Of a stretch of 64,000 nt of DNA, positions 1 through 10,869 are shown piece by piece (within the stretch, counting starts at the first letter, position 1; every line of letters starts with the position of its first letter). Origin of the DNA: Bradyrhizobium sp. 170 (GTDB lineage Bacteria; Pseudomonadota; Alphaproteobacteria; Rhizobiales; Xanthobacteraceae); the NCBI RefSeq assembly GCF_023101085.1, contig NZ_CP064703.1:7936001-8000000 (forward strand), written 5' to 3'. Position numbers and translations under genes: made by a program. The notes beneath the pieces are model-generated. The model made no database searches. It was not told the DNA's origin and saw only the letters and a list, made by a program, of their open reading frames with translations.

Positions 1-378
1 GCCGAAGCGCTCTTCCTCCGACATGCGATAGCGCGGACAGACCACCTGCTGCGCTGGCTGCGTCGGCAGCTGCAGCGTGCCGGGGCCTTCCTTTTCCAGC
101 TCCTTGATCAGCGCATCGCGCGGGCGGCGATAGTCGCGCTGGTAGAGCGAATATTCGCTGTCGTAGGGAAAGACGATGCAGTACCCACGCACCGTGAACT
201 CGCGCGCAGCGCGGCCCATGTCCTCGGCATAGGGCAAGTCCTTTTTTGGAAACTGATGCAGCACAGTCCTGCGCCCGCTCTCGCGGCTGTTCATTTCGCA
301 ATGAAAGCGCGCACCATTGAACGATGCTGGCATCAGCGCCTTGCGCCATACCGCTGGCAGGTCGAAGATGTTCGTCAT
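1..378 (-). CDS. DNA-circularisation protein, N-terminal part (Mu gpN-like), partial
   Basis: The first 126 codons of a gene that runs off the left edge. The N-terminus (MTNIFDLPAVWRKALMPASF, then a basic, aromatic stretch) is that of the DNA_circ_N family, a baseplate-hub or tail-tip protein of Mu-like contractile phages despite its historical name. The ATG at 378 overlaps the tape-measure stop as ATGA, so translation is coupled. The tape-measure-then-gpN order matches Mu-type tails. The C-terminal part is outside the window. Confidence 0.85.
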   Translation of the reverse strand, partial: MTNIFDLPAVWRKALMPASFNGARFHCEMNSRESGRRTVLHQFPKKDLPYAEDMGRAAREFTVRGYCIVFPYDSEYSLYQRDYRRPRDALIKELEKEGPGTLQLPTQPAQQVVCPRYRMSEEERFG

Positions 379-2801
379 ATCGATAACGTCTCTACTTCCT
401 GTGCAGGCCCGCGACGCGCTGGCTCCATCTGGGTCTGTCGGTTGATCTCGACATCCTTGAACAATCCACCGCCCTCGGCACCGACGCCGGTCCCCTTGGG
501 TGCGTTGACATCGACGCTAATCTTGCCGGTGCCTTCTACCTTGGTGGTTGAGGACTGCGTGCGATCAATCTGCTGGCGATCCTCTGCAAGGCCGCGCCGA
601 AATTCCCATTCACCGCCCCAGCGACTGCGCGGCGTAACTGGTCGGCCCTGATTGCCGCCGATCATGTCGATGGACTTTTCGCCAACACTGCCGACGAGAC
701 CGACATGGCTGCCGGTCTGGCCGGGCACAGCGCGGCCTCCGTAGCGGCTTCGCGTGCGCACCGCGACATCACCCTCGCGGACCTCGGAGGGGTCTACGTG
801 CTGGCCCCATGTCAGCCAGTTCGATGCAACGGCTGCATTCCTCGGCGGCTTGCCGCCAGCCTCTGCCACCACTGATGCAGTGAACTGGCCGCACCACGCG
901 CCGCTGCGCGGATAGCCCTTCGAGGCCATGAACTGTTGCAGCTCACCTGAGCCGCCGCCCCGGATCAACAGCGCCTTGGCTTCATCAAGTACAGGCTTCG
1001 GCACTGAGCCTGCAGCATCACCAGGAGCACCGTAGCCGGTGCCGGGGCCAGCAGTCTGGCCATTTGGCAGGCCTCCGATGCCCTCGCGCCGGCCGACGCC
1101 GAGGCGCTTGGCACCGTGATACGGTCCCCAGCCAGTGCGCGCGACATTCTTCAGCGCGTAGTCGATGGTGGCCTTTTCATTCTTCGGGTCCAGCGGATCG
1201 AGGCCGGTCTGCTTCTGAAATTCATTGCCAAGGCCGCCGCCTGTGTAGAGCTGGAATGCGCCGCCTGATTTGCCACGATCACCAAGAAAGTCTCGCAGAC
1301 CTTCCGATGCCGCAACTTTCACTGCCGTGTCAGGGTCAACGCCGTACTTTTTTGCAGTCTCGCGGATGTACGGCTCCATGCCGCGCGGATCACCGCCCTT
1401 CGGCACCGTGAAGGGTCCAGCACCGGGCGTGCCGCGAGCTGCAGGTGCTGCACCTGCGCCAGCTCCAGTGCCTGCACCGACATCCGAGCCGTAGGGCGCA
1501 CCGCCACCATCGCCGCCGAACATGCGACCGCTGCCGCCGCCCCAGAGACCACCTCCACCGCCGAACATCGGTTGACGGCCGCTAGGTGTGGTGAAAGTGG
1601 CGCGATGGAGCAGACCACCACCACCGCTGCCGTCGAAACCGGTCGGCTGGAAACTGCCGGGGCCGCCCTTGATGGCGTCGTTCAGCTCCTTGATCGTCTT
1701 ATTGTGCTCATCAAGCGACTTCTTCAGCTCATCCATGCTTTTTTCGGGACCACGCCACCAGTTGCCGAACCTGATCCAGAAATTCCCCTCGGGTGGCTCT
1801 TTGGCATATGGCACTGGTTTTTGGGCCTCGGCGAACCCGCTCAGTCCGGGCGGCGCTTGCACATCGTTCTTCTGCATCCACTCCATGAACGACTTCAGCC
1901 TGTCGAGCATCGGCTCGGCATATTCCAGCACTGCCTTCAGGTTCTGCAGCATCGGCTGGTTCGATGCCTCGACCATCTCATTCCACTTGCGCGTGATCGA
2001 GCCGATCTGGTTGGAAAAGGCCTCGGCTCGCGCCGCGCGCTCATCGGCAATGCGCTTCTCTTCGGCGCTCAGCTCTTTCAGCTTGCCCGCGTTCGCCAGC
2101 TGCGCGTTGTACCCCTGCAGCTGCCAGAAATTGTTGCGCCGGTTGGCCGCTTCTTGCTCGCTGTAGCCTTGCTTGCGTGCGTTATTGTAGACCTGCTCGC
2201 CGCCCTCGCGGATGATGTTGAGCTGCTCGGCGACGGTCTTCGCATTGGTCAGGCGGTCGAGATATTGCGACATATTCCTGACCGACTCGCGATCAGGGCC
2301 TGCGTTCTTCAGCAGCTCCATCCGCAGCTGGCTGCCCTGGCGCTGCAGTTCGGCAATTTTTCCAGAGACGGCGCTGATGCTGGAGGCGGCCGTCTCGCCC
2401 GAGATGCCGAAGGCCTGCAGCTGCTCGGTGACATCCTTCAGCTGCGAAGGGTTGACGCCGATCTGGCGGGCCTGCTGGTTCAGCGTCCTGATCTTGTCAG
2501 CATAATCAACGATGATCTTGACCTGCCGCGCCATCTCAAAGCCGAACAGCGACAAGCCTGCGGCACCTGCGGCGAGGCCCGTCCGCAGCATGCCGAGGCC
2601 CTTGTAGGCCTCGCCGACTTCATTGCCCATCTCCTTTACTTTGCGTGTCGTCTCTGTGGTCTCGCGCTTGAACTTCTCGATGTGCTGCTGGCTCGCGCCG
2701 CTGCCGAGCTGCCTGATCTCCTCGTTCAGTTTCGCCAGCCCAGCCGAAGCGTTGTCGGCCAAGTTGACTGTTAAGCGTAGTTCCTCCTGTTCAGTGGGCA
2801 T
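375..2801 (-). CDS. Tail tape measure protein with two cell-wall-lytic domains
   Basis: 808 aa. The first ~300 residues are a helical, Gln/Glu/Lys-rich coiled coil with a short hydrophobic segment near residues 75-90, as expected for a protein that sets tail length. A Gly/Pro-rich linker follows. Near residue 474 begins a lysozyme/transglycosylase-like segment (YIRETAKKYGVDP... with AASEG and GGAFQLY). From about 634 comes a CHAP/NlpC-like domain with GAWCGQF (candidate catalytic Cys near 637) and GSHVGLV (His near 699). Such domains in tape measures help the tail cross peptidoglycan. The gene follows the tail chaperone, with which it shares a TGATG junction. Confidence 0.87.
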   Translation of the reverse strand: MPTEQEELRLTVNLADNASAGLAKLNEEIRQLGSGASQQHIEKFKRETTETTRKVKEMGNEVGEAYKGLGMLRTGLAAGAAGLSLFGFEMARQVKIIVDYADKIRTLNQQARQIGVNPSQLKDVTEQLQAFGISGETAASSISAVSGKIAELQRQGSQLRMELLKNAGPDRESVRNMSQYLDRLTNAKTVAEQLNIIREGGEQVYNNARKQGYSEQEAANRRNNFWQLQGYNAQLANAGKLKELSAEEKRIADERAARAEAFSNQIGSITRKWNEMVEASNQPMLQNLKAVLEYAEPMLDRLKSFMEWMQKNDVQAPPGLSGFAEAQKPVPYAKEPPEGNFWIRFGNWWRGPEKSMDELKKSLDEHNKTIKELNDAIKGGPGSFQPTGFDGSGGGGLLHRATFTTPSGRQPMFGGGGGLWGGGSGRMFGGDGGGAPYGSDVGAGTGAGAGAAPAARGTPGAGPFTVPKGGDPRGMEPYIRETAKKYGVDPDTAVKVAASEGLRDFLGDRGKSGGAFQLYTGGGLGNEFQKQTGLDPLDPKNEKATIDYALKNVARTGWGPYHGAKRLGVGRREGIGGLPNGQTAGPGTGYGAPGDAAGSVPKPVLDEAKALLIRGGGSGELQQFMASKGYPRSGAWCGQFTASVVAEAGGKPPRNAAVASNWLTWGQHVDPSEVREGDVAVRTRSRYGGRAVPGQTGSHVGLVGSVGEKSIDMIGGNQGRPVTPRSRWGGEWEFRRGLAEDRQQIDRTQSSTTKVEGTGKISVDVNAPKGTGVGAEGGGLFKDVEINRQTQMEPARRGPAQEVETLSI

Positions 2802-2995
2802 CAGTCGTCATCGCCTGTTGCTGCCTGCTGCGCGCGATCACACTGCGCGGTGCGATGCAGATGCAGCGAAACCTCGCTCAGCGGCATCGACAAGAACACT
2901 TCGGGACTAACGTGATACCAGCGGGCCAAGCGGTAGCAGTCGAGGATCACTTCTTCCTCGCCGCCTACCAGGCCGCTGGATCGGGAAGAAAAAAA
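2801..2995 (-). other. -1 programmed frameshift site and extension of the tail chaperone
   Basis: On the minus strand a run of seven T (2995-2989) sits in the zero frame as T TTT TTT, the canonical X XXY YYZ slippery heptamer. A -1 shift avoids the stop at 2967-2965 and reads a further 62 codons to a TGA at 2803-2801, giving a ~201-aa fusion whose tail (LDCYRLARWYHVSPEVF...) is clearly protein-like and has no good start of its own. The TGA overlaps the tape-measure ATG as TGATG. Chaperone plus frameshifted form is the standard arrangement (lambda G/GT) in tailed phages. Confidence 0.8.
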
Positions 2996-3405
2996 CGCCG
3001 CAATCGATAGGCGCAGCTGTTCCAGTCGCGCGGGTCCATCTCCTCGATGAACGGCGGCAGGATGTTGGACAGCGCGCCGATCATGTAGGTCATCTTGCGT
3101 TCATCGATGATCACGTCGCCATCCTGATTGACGCGGATCGGATTGCCATAGCGGTTGATGTCGCCAGCGCGCGGCTCACGCAGCGAGACCTCGCGCACTT
3201 CTTCGCCGCGATTGTTGCGGATCGGCTTGTAGAGCAGCTTGACGATGATCGGCCACTCGTCCAGCTCCAGCGGCGGCAGCTCCTCGGGCGGCGGCTCGAT
3301 CTCGGGCGGCGGCATCGCGCGCTTATTGCTTGGCGAGATGATTTCGGCTTCTGGCTTCGTCGCTTGATCATCAACGAAGCCTTCGTGTTTCGGGTTGACG
3401 TTCAC
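2965..3405 (-). CDS. Tail assembly chaperone, zero-frame product (Mu gp41-like)
   Basis: 146 aa, acidic/proline-rich N-terminus followed by a compact domain (LREPRAGDINRYG...) typical of the gp41/TAC family between the tube and tape-measure genes. Its ATG overlaps the tube stop (ATGA). Near its 3' end the mRNA reads CGT TTT TTT CTT, a slippery run; a -1 shift there extends the protein into the next frame (see the frameshift entry). Known role of the family: binding the tape measure during tail assembly. Position and architecture support the call; sequence similarity alone is modest. Confidence 0.78.
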   Translation of the reverse strand: MNVNPKHEGFVDDQATKPEAEIISPSNKRAMPPPEIEPPPEELPPLELDEWPIIVKLLYKPIRNNRGEEVREVSLREPRAGDINRYGNPIRVNQDGDVIIDERKMTYMIGALSNILPPFIEEMDPRDWNSCAYRLRRFFLPDPAAW

Positions 3406-3767
3406 AGCGAAACCTCCTCACAGGTCACGCCTTCCCAGCGCACGCGGACCTGACCGTCGCGGGTATTGTTCTCGAAGCCGCCCTTGCAGGTTGCGCTGGT
3501 GAGCACGTACTGCATCCGGTTGGCGAGCTGCGCCACCACGGTGACATCGGTTTCGTTCAGCAGGTCCTCCAGATAGAAGCCGGGAAGCGTAGACAGATCG
3601 CCCTCGATGTAGGGCACGCGCGGCAGCTCCTGATAGCCATGCACGCCATCCTGCCCGGCGATCATGGTTCGCTCGACGGGCGACGGGCTGACGGTGAAGT
3701 TGCCGCGCAGCGCCAGCTGGTTGCCATCCACGGTCAGGAAGGCGATGCCTGCAATTCTCTGTGCCAT
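3402..3767 (-). CDS. Phage tail tube protein (Mu gpM-like)
   Basis: 121 aa. Begins MAQRIAGIAFLTVDG and continues with a beta-rich sequence (RTMIAGQDGVHGY, PYIEGDLS) characteristic of the Mu gpM / PF10618-type tube protein, which forms the inner tail tube. A strong Shine-Dalgarno sequence (AAGGAGG) lies upstream of the ATG. It is placed directly after the sheath gene, and its stop overlaps the start of the tail chaperone. Confidence 0.88.
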   Translation of the reverse strand: MAQRIAGIAFLTVDGNQLALRGNFTVSPSPVERTMIAGQDGVHGYQELPRVPYIEGDLSTLPGFYLEDLLNETDVTVVAQLANRMQYVLTSATCKGGFENNTRDGQVRVRWEGVTCEEVSL

Positions 3768-3795
3768 TGATCAGTCCTCCTTGATGCTCGTGGGA

Positions 3796-5361
3796 TCACG
3801 CACCCGATGCCGCGTTGAACGGCGGCGAGGTCGGGCCGATGATCTGGGTGTCGATGCCCCGGTCGTATTGCAGCCGGAACTGCGCCAGCACCGCGAAGAT
3901 GCGCAGCTGGTTGATCAGGTCAGGCGGATAGAGGACGTTGAGGCGGTTGGGGTCGTTGGGATCGCGCTCGACCAGCAGATGGCGCTTGAAATTGGAGAGG
4001 TCCTCGACAAGGCCGACGTACATATCCTGCTGATACTGCGCGATCAGCTCGGCCTTCGCGATGCCGGGCGTGACGATCGCCTGACCGGGGCCGAACTTGG
4101 TGCCGTCATTCGCCAGCTTGTGGCGCGGATACTTCGAGGTGATGGCGTGCTTCTGATTCCGCAGCAGCTTCGCCAGCGTCGCCAGCGTGGTCACCAGCTC
4201 ATAGGCATCATCCGGCTGGCCGTAGAGATTGACCTGATAGGTGGTCTGCTCGCGGGCGATCATCGGCTGATTGTCCGCGCCCACTTTCTGGATTGCGAGG
4301 CCGGTGGATGCGAGCGAGTTCAGCTCGACGAAGTCGAAGCGCTGATGCACGCCAGCGCCCTTGATCTGGTTGAGCGTCAAGGCCTGCAGCGGTCGCGCCG
4401 GATCGTTGATCAGGGCACGCTGCGCTTTCGCGGCATAGGCTGCGGCCCATTCAAAGGTCGGCGACGGGCTGGCCTTCTCAACCGCCATCACCGATTCGAC
4501 CGGGCTGTTCAGCGCATCGCCGAAGGTGATCAGCTCGGCATAGGTGCCGCGCTTGGCTGAGAAGACGTGACCGAACAGCTGGCGCTGCCAGCCCCAGCGC
4601 CCCATGTCGGTGAAGCCGTATTCCTGATCCCAGTCGAACAGCGAATTGCTGTCGGTGTACGGCATCGCGACGTACTCGTAGGGCTCTTCACCGAGATTGA
4701 TGATCGCGGCGTCGAAGTCGGGCGAGCCGGTGCCTCCTGTGAGGAAGCCGGTTGCAGGCATGGTGATGCCCAGACCGGGCGGGGTCTGTTCGCCGCCACG
4801 GCTGCCATAGTAATTCAGCGAGACGGTGATCTCGTTGGCGTTGATGCTCTTGAACACCGAGGTCAAGGTTACAACGCCAGCTGCATTGGCTGCGGTGACC
4901 GGCAGGGCAACTTCGTCATTGATCGCTGCAACGATCGCAGCGGCGATGGTGGTGACAGTGTCGGTGGTCGCCACGTTGACCGGGATATGCTCGCCTGCGA
5001 TGTAAAGATGCAGCGTGCCTGCACTGGTCGGAGCTGCAGTGACGGTGATGGTCGCTGTGCCAGCGGTTGCGGCTGTCGCCTCTTTTAGCGGCAGGCCCCA
5101 GACTTCGTTCGCGAAGTTGTTGGCAAAGTAGGCCTTGAACATTCGCGACAGCTCGGAGCCTTGGCCGAAGGCTTCATCGGCCTGCGCCTGGCTTCCAATG
5201 GGACGCGGGATGTCAAACGGCGCATTGCCATCGGCAATCATGACGCCGACCAGCAGCGCCCGCAGGTTGATGGTCGGCAGGCCTGCCATCGACGGATCGA
5301 CTTCGACCCAATACAGCGGCACCTTGATGTTGGCGGGGATGTTCGCAAAGCTGATCGGCAT
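3796..5361 (-). CDS. Contractile tail sheath protein (Mu gpL-like)
   Basis: 521 aa, the usual size for Mu/P2-type sheath subunits. N-terminus ISFANIPANIKVPLYWVEVD; a middle beta-domain with many Thr/Ala repeats; C-terminal ...LAKLLRNQKHAITSKYPRHK and RLQYDRGIDTQIIGP, typical of the sheath family. The product polymerises around the tube and contracts. An AGGAGG ribosome site precedes the ATG. Its presence makes the phage a myovirus. Confidence 0.92.
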   Translation of the reverse strand: MPISFANIPANIKVPLYWVEVDPSMAGLPTINLRALLVGVMIADGNAPFDIPRPIGSQAQADEAFGQGSELSRMFKAYFANNFANEVWGLPLKEATAATAGTATITVTAAPTSAGTLHLYIAGEHIPVNVATTDTVTTIAAAIVAAINDEVALPVTAANAAGVVTLTSVFKSINANEITVSLNYYGSRGGEQTPPGLGITMPATGFLTGGTGSPDFDAAIINLGEEPYEYVAMPYTDSNSLFDWDQEYGFTDMGRWGWQRQLFGHVFSAKRGTYAELITFGDALNSPVESVMAVEKASPSPTFEWAAAYAAKAQRALINDPARPLQALTLNQIKGAGVHQRFDFVELNSLASTGLAIQKVGADNQPMIAREQTTYQVNLYGQPDDAYELVTTLATLAKLLRNQKHAITSKYPRHKLANDGTKFGPGQAIVTPGIAKAELIAQYQQDMYVGLVEDLSNFKRHLLVERDPNDPNRLNVLYPPDLINQLRIFAVLAQFRLQYDRGIDTQIIGPTSPPFNAASGA

Positions 5362-5395
5362 CGATGCCTCCTGTCAAAATGAAAACGCCGCCCGG

Positions 5396-5710
5396 TCAGG
5401 CGGCGTGGTTGGGTTCATCCGGCTGATCGCCCTTGTCGGGCTTGCGGCGCTCTTTCTCTCGGCCCTCGGGCTCGGGCGGGGCCTCGCGCGTCACCGAGCC
5501 GTCCGCGAGCCTGCGCTTGGTGAAGCGATCATCCGGCCACTCGGCGCTGCCTTCGGCGGGGAAGCCGCCGCCCTTCGGATGCCGCAGCAGCCGGCGTCCG
5601 TCATCATTGGCGGGCACGACGCGCACGCCAGCTGGCGCGGTCGCGTGCATTGCTTCCATCCGCTGCTTCGTGCGCAGGCCGCGCAGCGATGCCTTGCTGA
5701 ACTTCGTCAT
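5396..5710 (-). CDS. DUF2635-like small tail-region protein (Mu gp38 position)
   Basis: 104 aa, charged and proline-rich. The central part (VRVVPANDDGRRLLRHPKGG, then WPDDRFTKRRLADGSV) resembles DUF2635, whose members sit immediately upstream of the sheath gene in Mu-like phages. The start overlaps the stop of the preceding gene (ATGA). Function unknown; the assignment rests on motif and synteny. Confidence 0.65.
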   Translation of the reverse strand: MTKFSKASLRGLRTKQRMEAMHATAPAGVRVVPANDDGRRLLRHPKGGGFPAEGSAEWPDDRFTKRRLADGSVTREAPPEPEGREKERRKPDKGDQPDEPNHAA

Positions 5711-6363
5711 CGTCGTGGCTCCCGTTTTCTGGAGATGTCGAACAGATACTTGCCGTGGAACTGCAGGCGCTGATCCATCTCTTCCTGCGTGTCGCCGATC
5801 TTGATGCCGGTCGAGATGTCGATCTCTTCAAGGTCATCGGTGATGATCGGCGGCCAGCCGGTGCGGAAGAAAACTGAAACGTCGTATTGCATCTCGGCGA
5901 CCGGCGTTTCGTTGTTCAGCGCGGTGGCCCCGAAGACATGGCGGCGCACGCCGCGCGTGATGCTTTCGATTCGGGTGTTGTCTGGATTCGGCTCGCCTGT
6001 ATGCGGGTTCATCGTGTCGAACAGGTTCATGATGTACTGATCGGGCCACAGCCGATTCATGATCCGCCAGTAGCCCGCATCGATCTGCTGCTCGGCGACA
6101 ACCTGATCGTTGTTCGCCACCATCACCGAGAAGCCGATGCGCAGCGTGTGGCTGAAGCGGATCATGCCCGCATTGGCATCGCCATCCGGCAACATGGTCT
6201 CATCGATGATGTAGACGCCTAGGTACGGCAGCTGCTGATGCTGCACGCTCAGCATCTTGTTCTTGCGCTTGCTGTAACTAGCGAAAAATGGATCTGAACT
6301 CACGGCATCGAAGAACACATCGCGGATCACCAGCGAGAATGACTGCGTGTCGGTGATGCCCAT
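5707..6363 (-). CDS. Tail terminator / tail completion-like protein
   Basis: 218 aa, unknown family. It begins MGITDTQSFSLVIRDVFF and has a beta-rich middle (LGVYIIDETMLPDGDANAG, then HTLRIGFSVMV). The position between the head-tail connectors and DUF2635/sheath is where tail terminator proteins lie. That role is inferred from order only. Confidence 0.6.
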   Translation of the reverse strand: MGITDTQSFSLVIRDVFFDAVSSDPFFASYSKRKNKMLSVQHQQLPYLGVYIIDETMLPDGDANAGMIRFSHTLRIGFSVMVANNDQVVAEQQIDAGYWRIMNRLWPDQYIMNLFDTMNPHTGEPNPDNTRIESITRGVRRHVFGATALNNETPVAEMQYDVSVFFRTGWPPIITDDLEEIDISTGIKIGDTQEEMDQRLQFHGKYLFDISRKREPRR

Positions 6364-6364
6364 G

Positions 6365-6721
6365 TCACATGATCGTTTCGTACTTTCGGATGGTCAGCAT
6401 GGTCTGGCCGCCGCCATCGCTGGAGGCATCGGCAATCTGATATTCGCCGCGCGGCACGTTGTTGCAGTCCTTCGGAATCAGCAACCGATCGTTCTGCTCA
6501 GGTAGCACCGCGAACTCGCTCTCGCGGATGTCGAGGATGGTGCGCTGATCGGAATAGATTTTCCCATCAAGGCCCGCGACATCGAGGCTGTAGGTGTTCA
6601 GGATGCCGCGCCCCTGATAGTCGGGCTGACCCGGCTGCGACTTGATCGGCTTGAACGTCACCGGCACTGCCCAGAAATCGAAGATCGGCCCCTGCAGCAG
6701 CACATCGAGGTTCACGGCCAT
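6365..6721 (-). CDS. Head-tail joining (head closure) protein, putative
   Basis: 118 aa, beta-rich, with LLIPKDCNNVPRGEYQIADA and a C-terminal TMLTIRKYE, a pattern resembling head-closure/stopper proteins. It lies between a gp10-like gene and the putative tail terminator. Start ATG at 6721 overlaps the end of the upstream gene by ten bases. Role inferred from size and position. Confidence 0.6.
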   Translation of the reverse strand: MAVNLDVLLQGPIFDFWAVPVTFKPIKSQPGQPDYQGRGILNTYSLDVAGLDGKIYSDQRTILDIRESEFAVLPEQNDRLLIPKDCNNVPRGEYQIADASSDGGGQTMLTIRKYETIM

Positions 6722-7083
6722 TTCACAGCCTCGGCTGTCAGCTTCACCATGCGGTCCCAGAGCTGCGCCAGCAGCTCGGCGCGAAGGATCGGGCGCTTGC
6801 TTCGCACCACAGGGCCAGCGGTAGCCGGTCGATGCTGCTTCGGTCGTTGAAATCGCCGCCGCCTGCCGGATGGCGTGCGTGATGTCGGCCAGATGTAGGT
6901 CGTTGCATTGGTCTCGTTGTTGACGACCTCGACCGTCATGTTGGTATACTTGCGTTTCATGTCATCGCGCTGCCACGCCTCCAGCTCGGCGGGCATTGTC
7001 CTCTGCAGCGCGGTGATCTGATCCTCCAGCTTGTCGAACTTCGCCAGCAGGGGCTCGATGCCGTCGATCCTGATCTCAAACAT
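6712..7083 (-). CDS. HK97 gp10-like tail-completion protein, putative
   Basis: 123 aa from the ATG at 7083 (MFEIRIDGIEPLLAKFDKLE). This start is preferred to a longer one because it only just overlaps the upstream connector gene. The N-terminal helix (KFDKLEDQITALQ) and a basic C-terminus resemble gp10-type neck proteins. Function inferred from neighbours. Confidence 0.6.
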   Translation of the reverse strand: MFEIRIDGIEPLLAKFDKLEDQITALQRTMPAELEAWQRDDMKRKYTNMTVEVVNNETNATTYIWPTSRTPSGRRRRFQRPKQHRPATAGPVVRSKRPILRAELLAQLWDRMVKLTAEAVKWP

Positions 7084-7716
7084 GGAAGCGCATATATTTG
7101 TAGAGCAGCGCGTTGACGGTATCGGCGGCCTTCGACAATGCGCCGCCGCCACCACTGGATTGGCCGCCGCCTTCCATGAACTGCACGCGGCTCTCGCGAT
7201 GGCTGATCGACTTGATGCCGCTGACGGCGGTGGTCGTCATCTCGGATCGCGCGCCCTGAATCAGCAGGCCGGTCGCGGCTTTCAGCGTATCGGGCGCTCC
7301 ATCTGGCAAGGCATAGCCGCCCGTGTAGATCACGGTGATCGGCTCTGACCACGCACCTTCGATGCGCAGCTTGCCCGATCCATTTTCGATCTCGTAGGCA
7401 GCTGCATTGATGATGCTGCCGCGCGGCGACTCCACGCTTTCAATGTCATCATCGGCGACCGGGTAGTGCGTCAGGAACAGGCGCGGGCTGTCGAACGGCA
7501 TCAGATCGCCGCGCCATGTTTCCTGCACCTTCTCCTTGGCAAAGACGCGGTTGCACATGGTGGCGACCACGTCGCTATACTGGTCGATCCACATCTTGAT
7601 CTGATCATCTTCGGAAGTGTCGCCAGCCGAGATGCCGAGGATCGTCTTGGCTTCCTCCAGCGTCAGCAGCGCATAGCTGTCGGCAGGCTCCAGCACCTTG
7701 ACCCAGATATCAGCCA

Positions 7717-7717
<1 letters not shown>
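7076..7717 (-). CDS. Head-tail connector, gp6-like
   Basis: 213 aa. LLTLEEAKTILGISAGDTSE followed by DDQIKMWIDQYSDVVATMCN is the signature of the gp6-like head-tail connector family, which forms the ring under the portal. The start overlaps the stop of the collagen-like gene (TGATG) and the stop overlaps the following small gene. Confidence 0.8.
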
Positions 7718-10537
<2,820 letters not shown>

Positions 10538-10840
10538 TCACTCAGACGCAGTTGCGCTGCGCGTTGAGTATGCGCCCTTGCTGCCCGCCTCGACCTGCCG
10601 CGTCCGCGTTGCGCCGCCTTCAGGCGGTGGCGGCTCTGGCGGTGCGGGCGGCTGCTGCGGCGATCCATCCGGCTCCGGCGTTACCGGCACGCCCGATGCA
10701 GCAAGGTCGTTCTCTTCCTGCGTCGGTGTCGGCTTGACGCCTGCCATCGCATCGCGCTGCGACGCCCGCTGCTTCTCGCGCCGCGCCCGCTCTTCGCCCA
10801 GGCGCTTGCGGGCGGCCTCATCCTGCTTGTTGTCTGTCAT
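10538..10840 (-). CDS. Small charged, proline-rich phage protein
   Basis: 100 aa from MTDNKQDEA, chosen because AAAGGAG lies about eight bases upstream of this ATG. A highly charged N-terminal helix (KRLGEERARREKQRASQRD) is followed by a disordered PQQPPAPPEPPPPEGG tract. Not recognised. It sits between capsid and portal with its stop directly adjoining the portal start. Confidence 0.6.
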   Translation of the reverse strand: MTDNKQDEAARKRLGEERARREKQRASQRDAMAGVKPTPTQEENDLAASGVPVTPEPDGSPQQPPAPPEPPPPEGGATRTRQVEAGSKGAYSTRSATASE

Positions 10841-10869
10841 GGTGCTTTCTCCTTTGCCTTTCCCGCCCG

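Noticed and set aside
1572..2774. 400-codon plus-strand frame over the tape measure gene
   Set aside because: Lies wholly antisense to a gene with strong domain evidence; Leu/Arg/His-biased composition.
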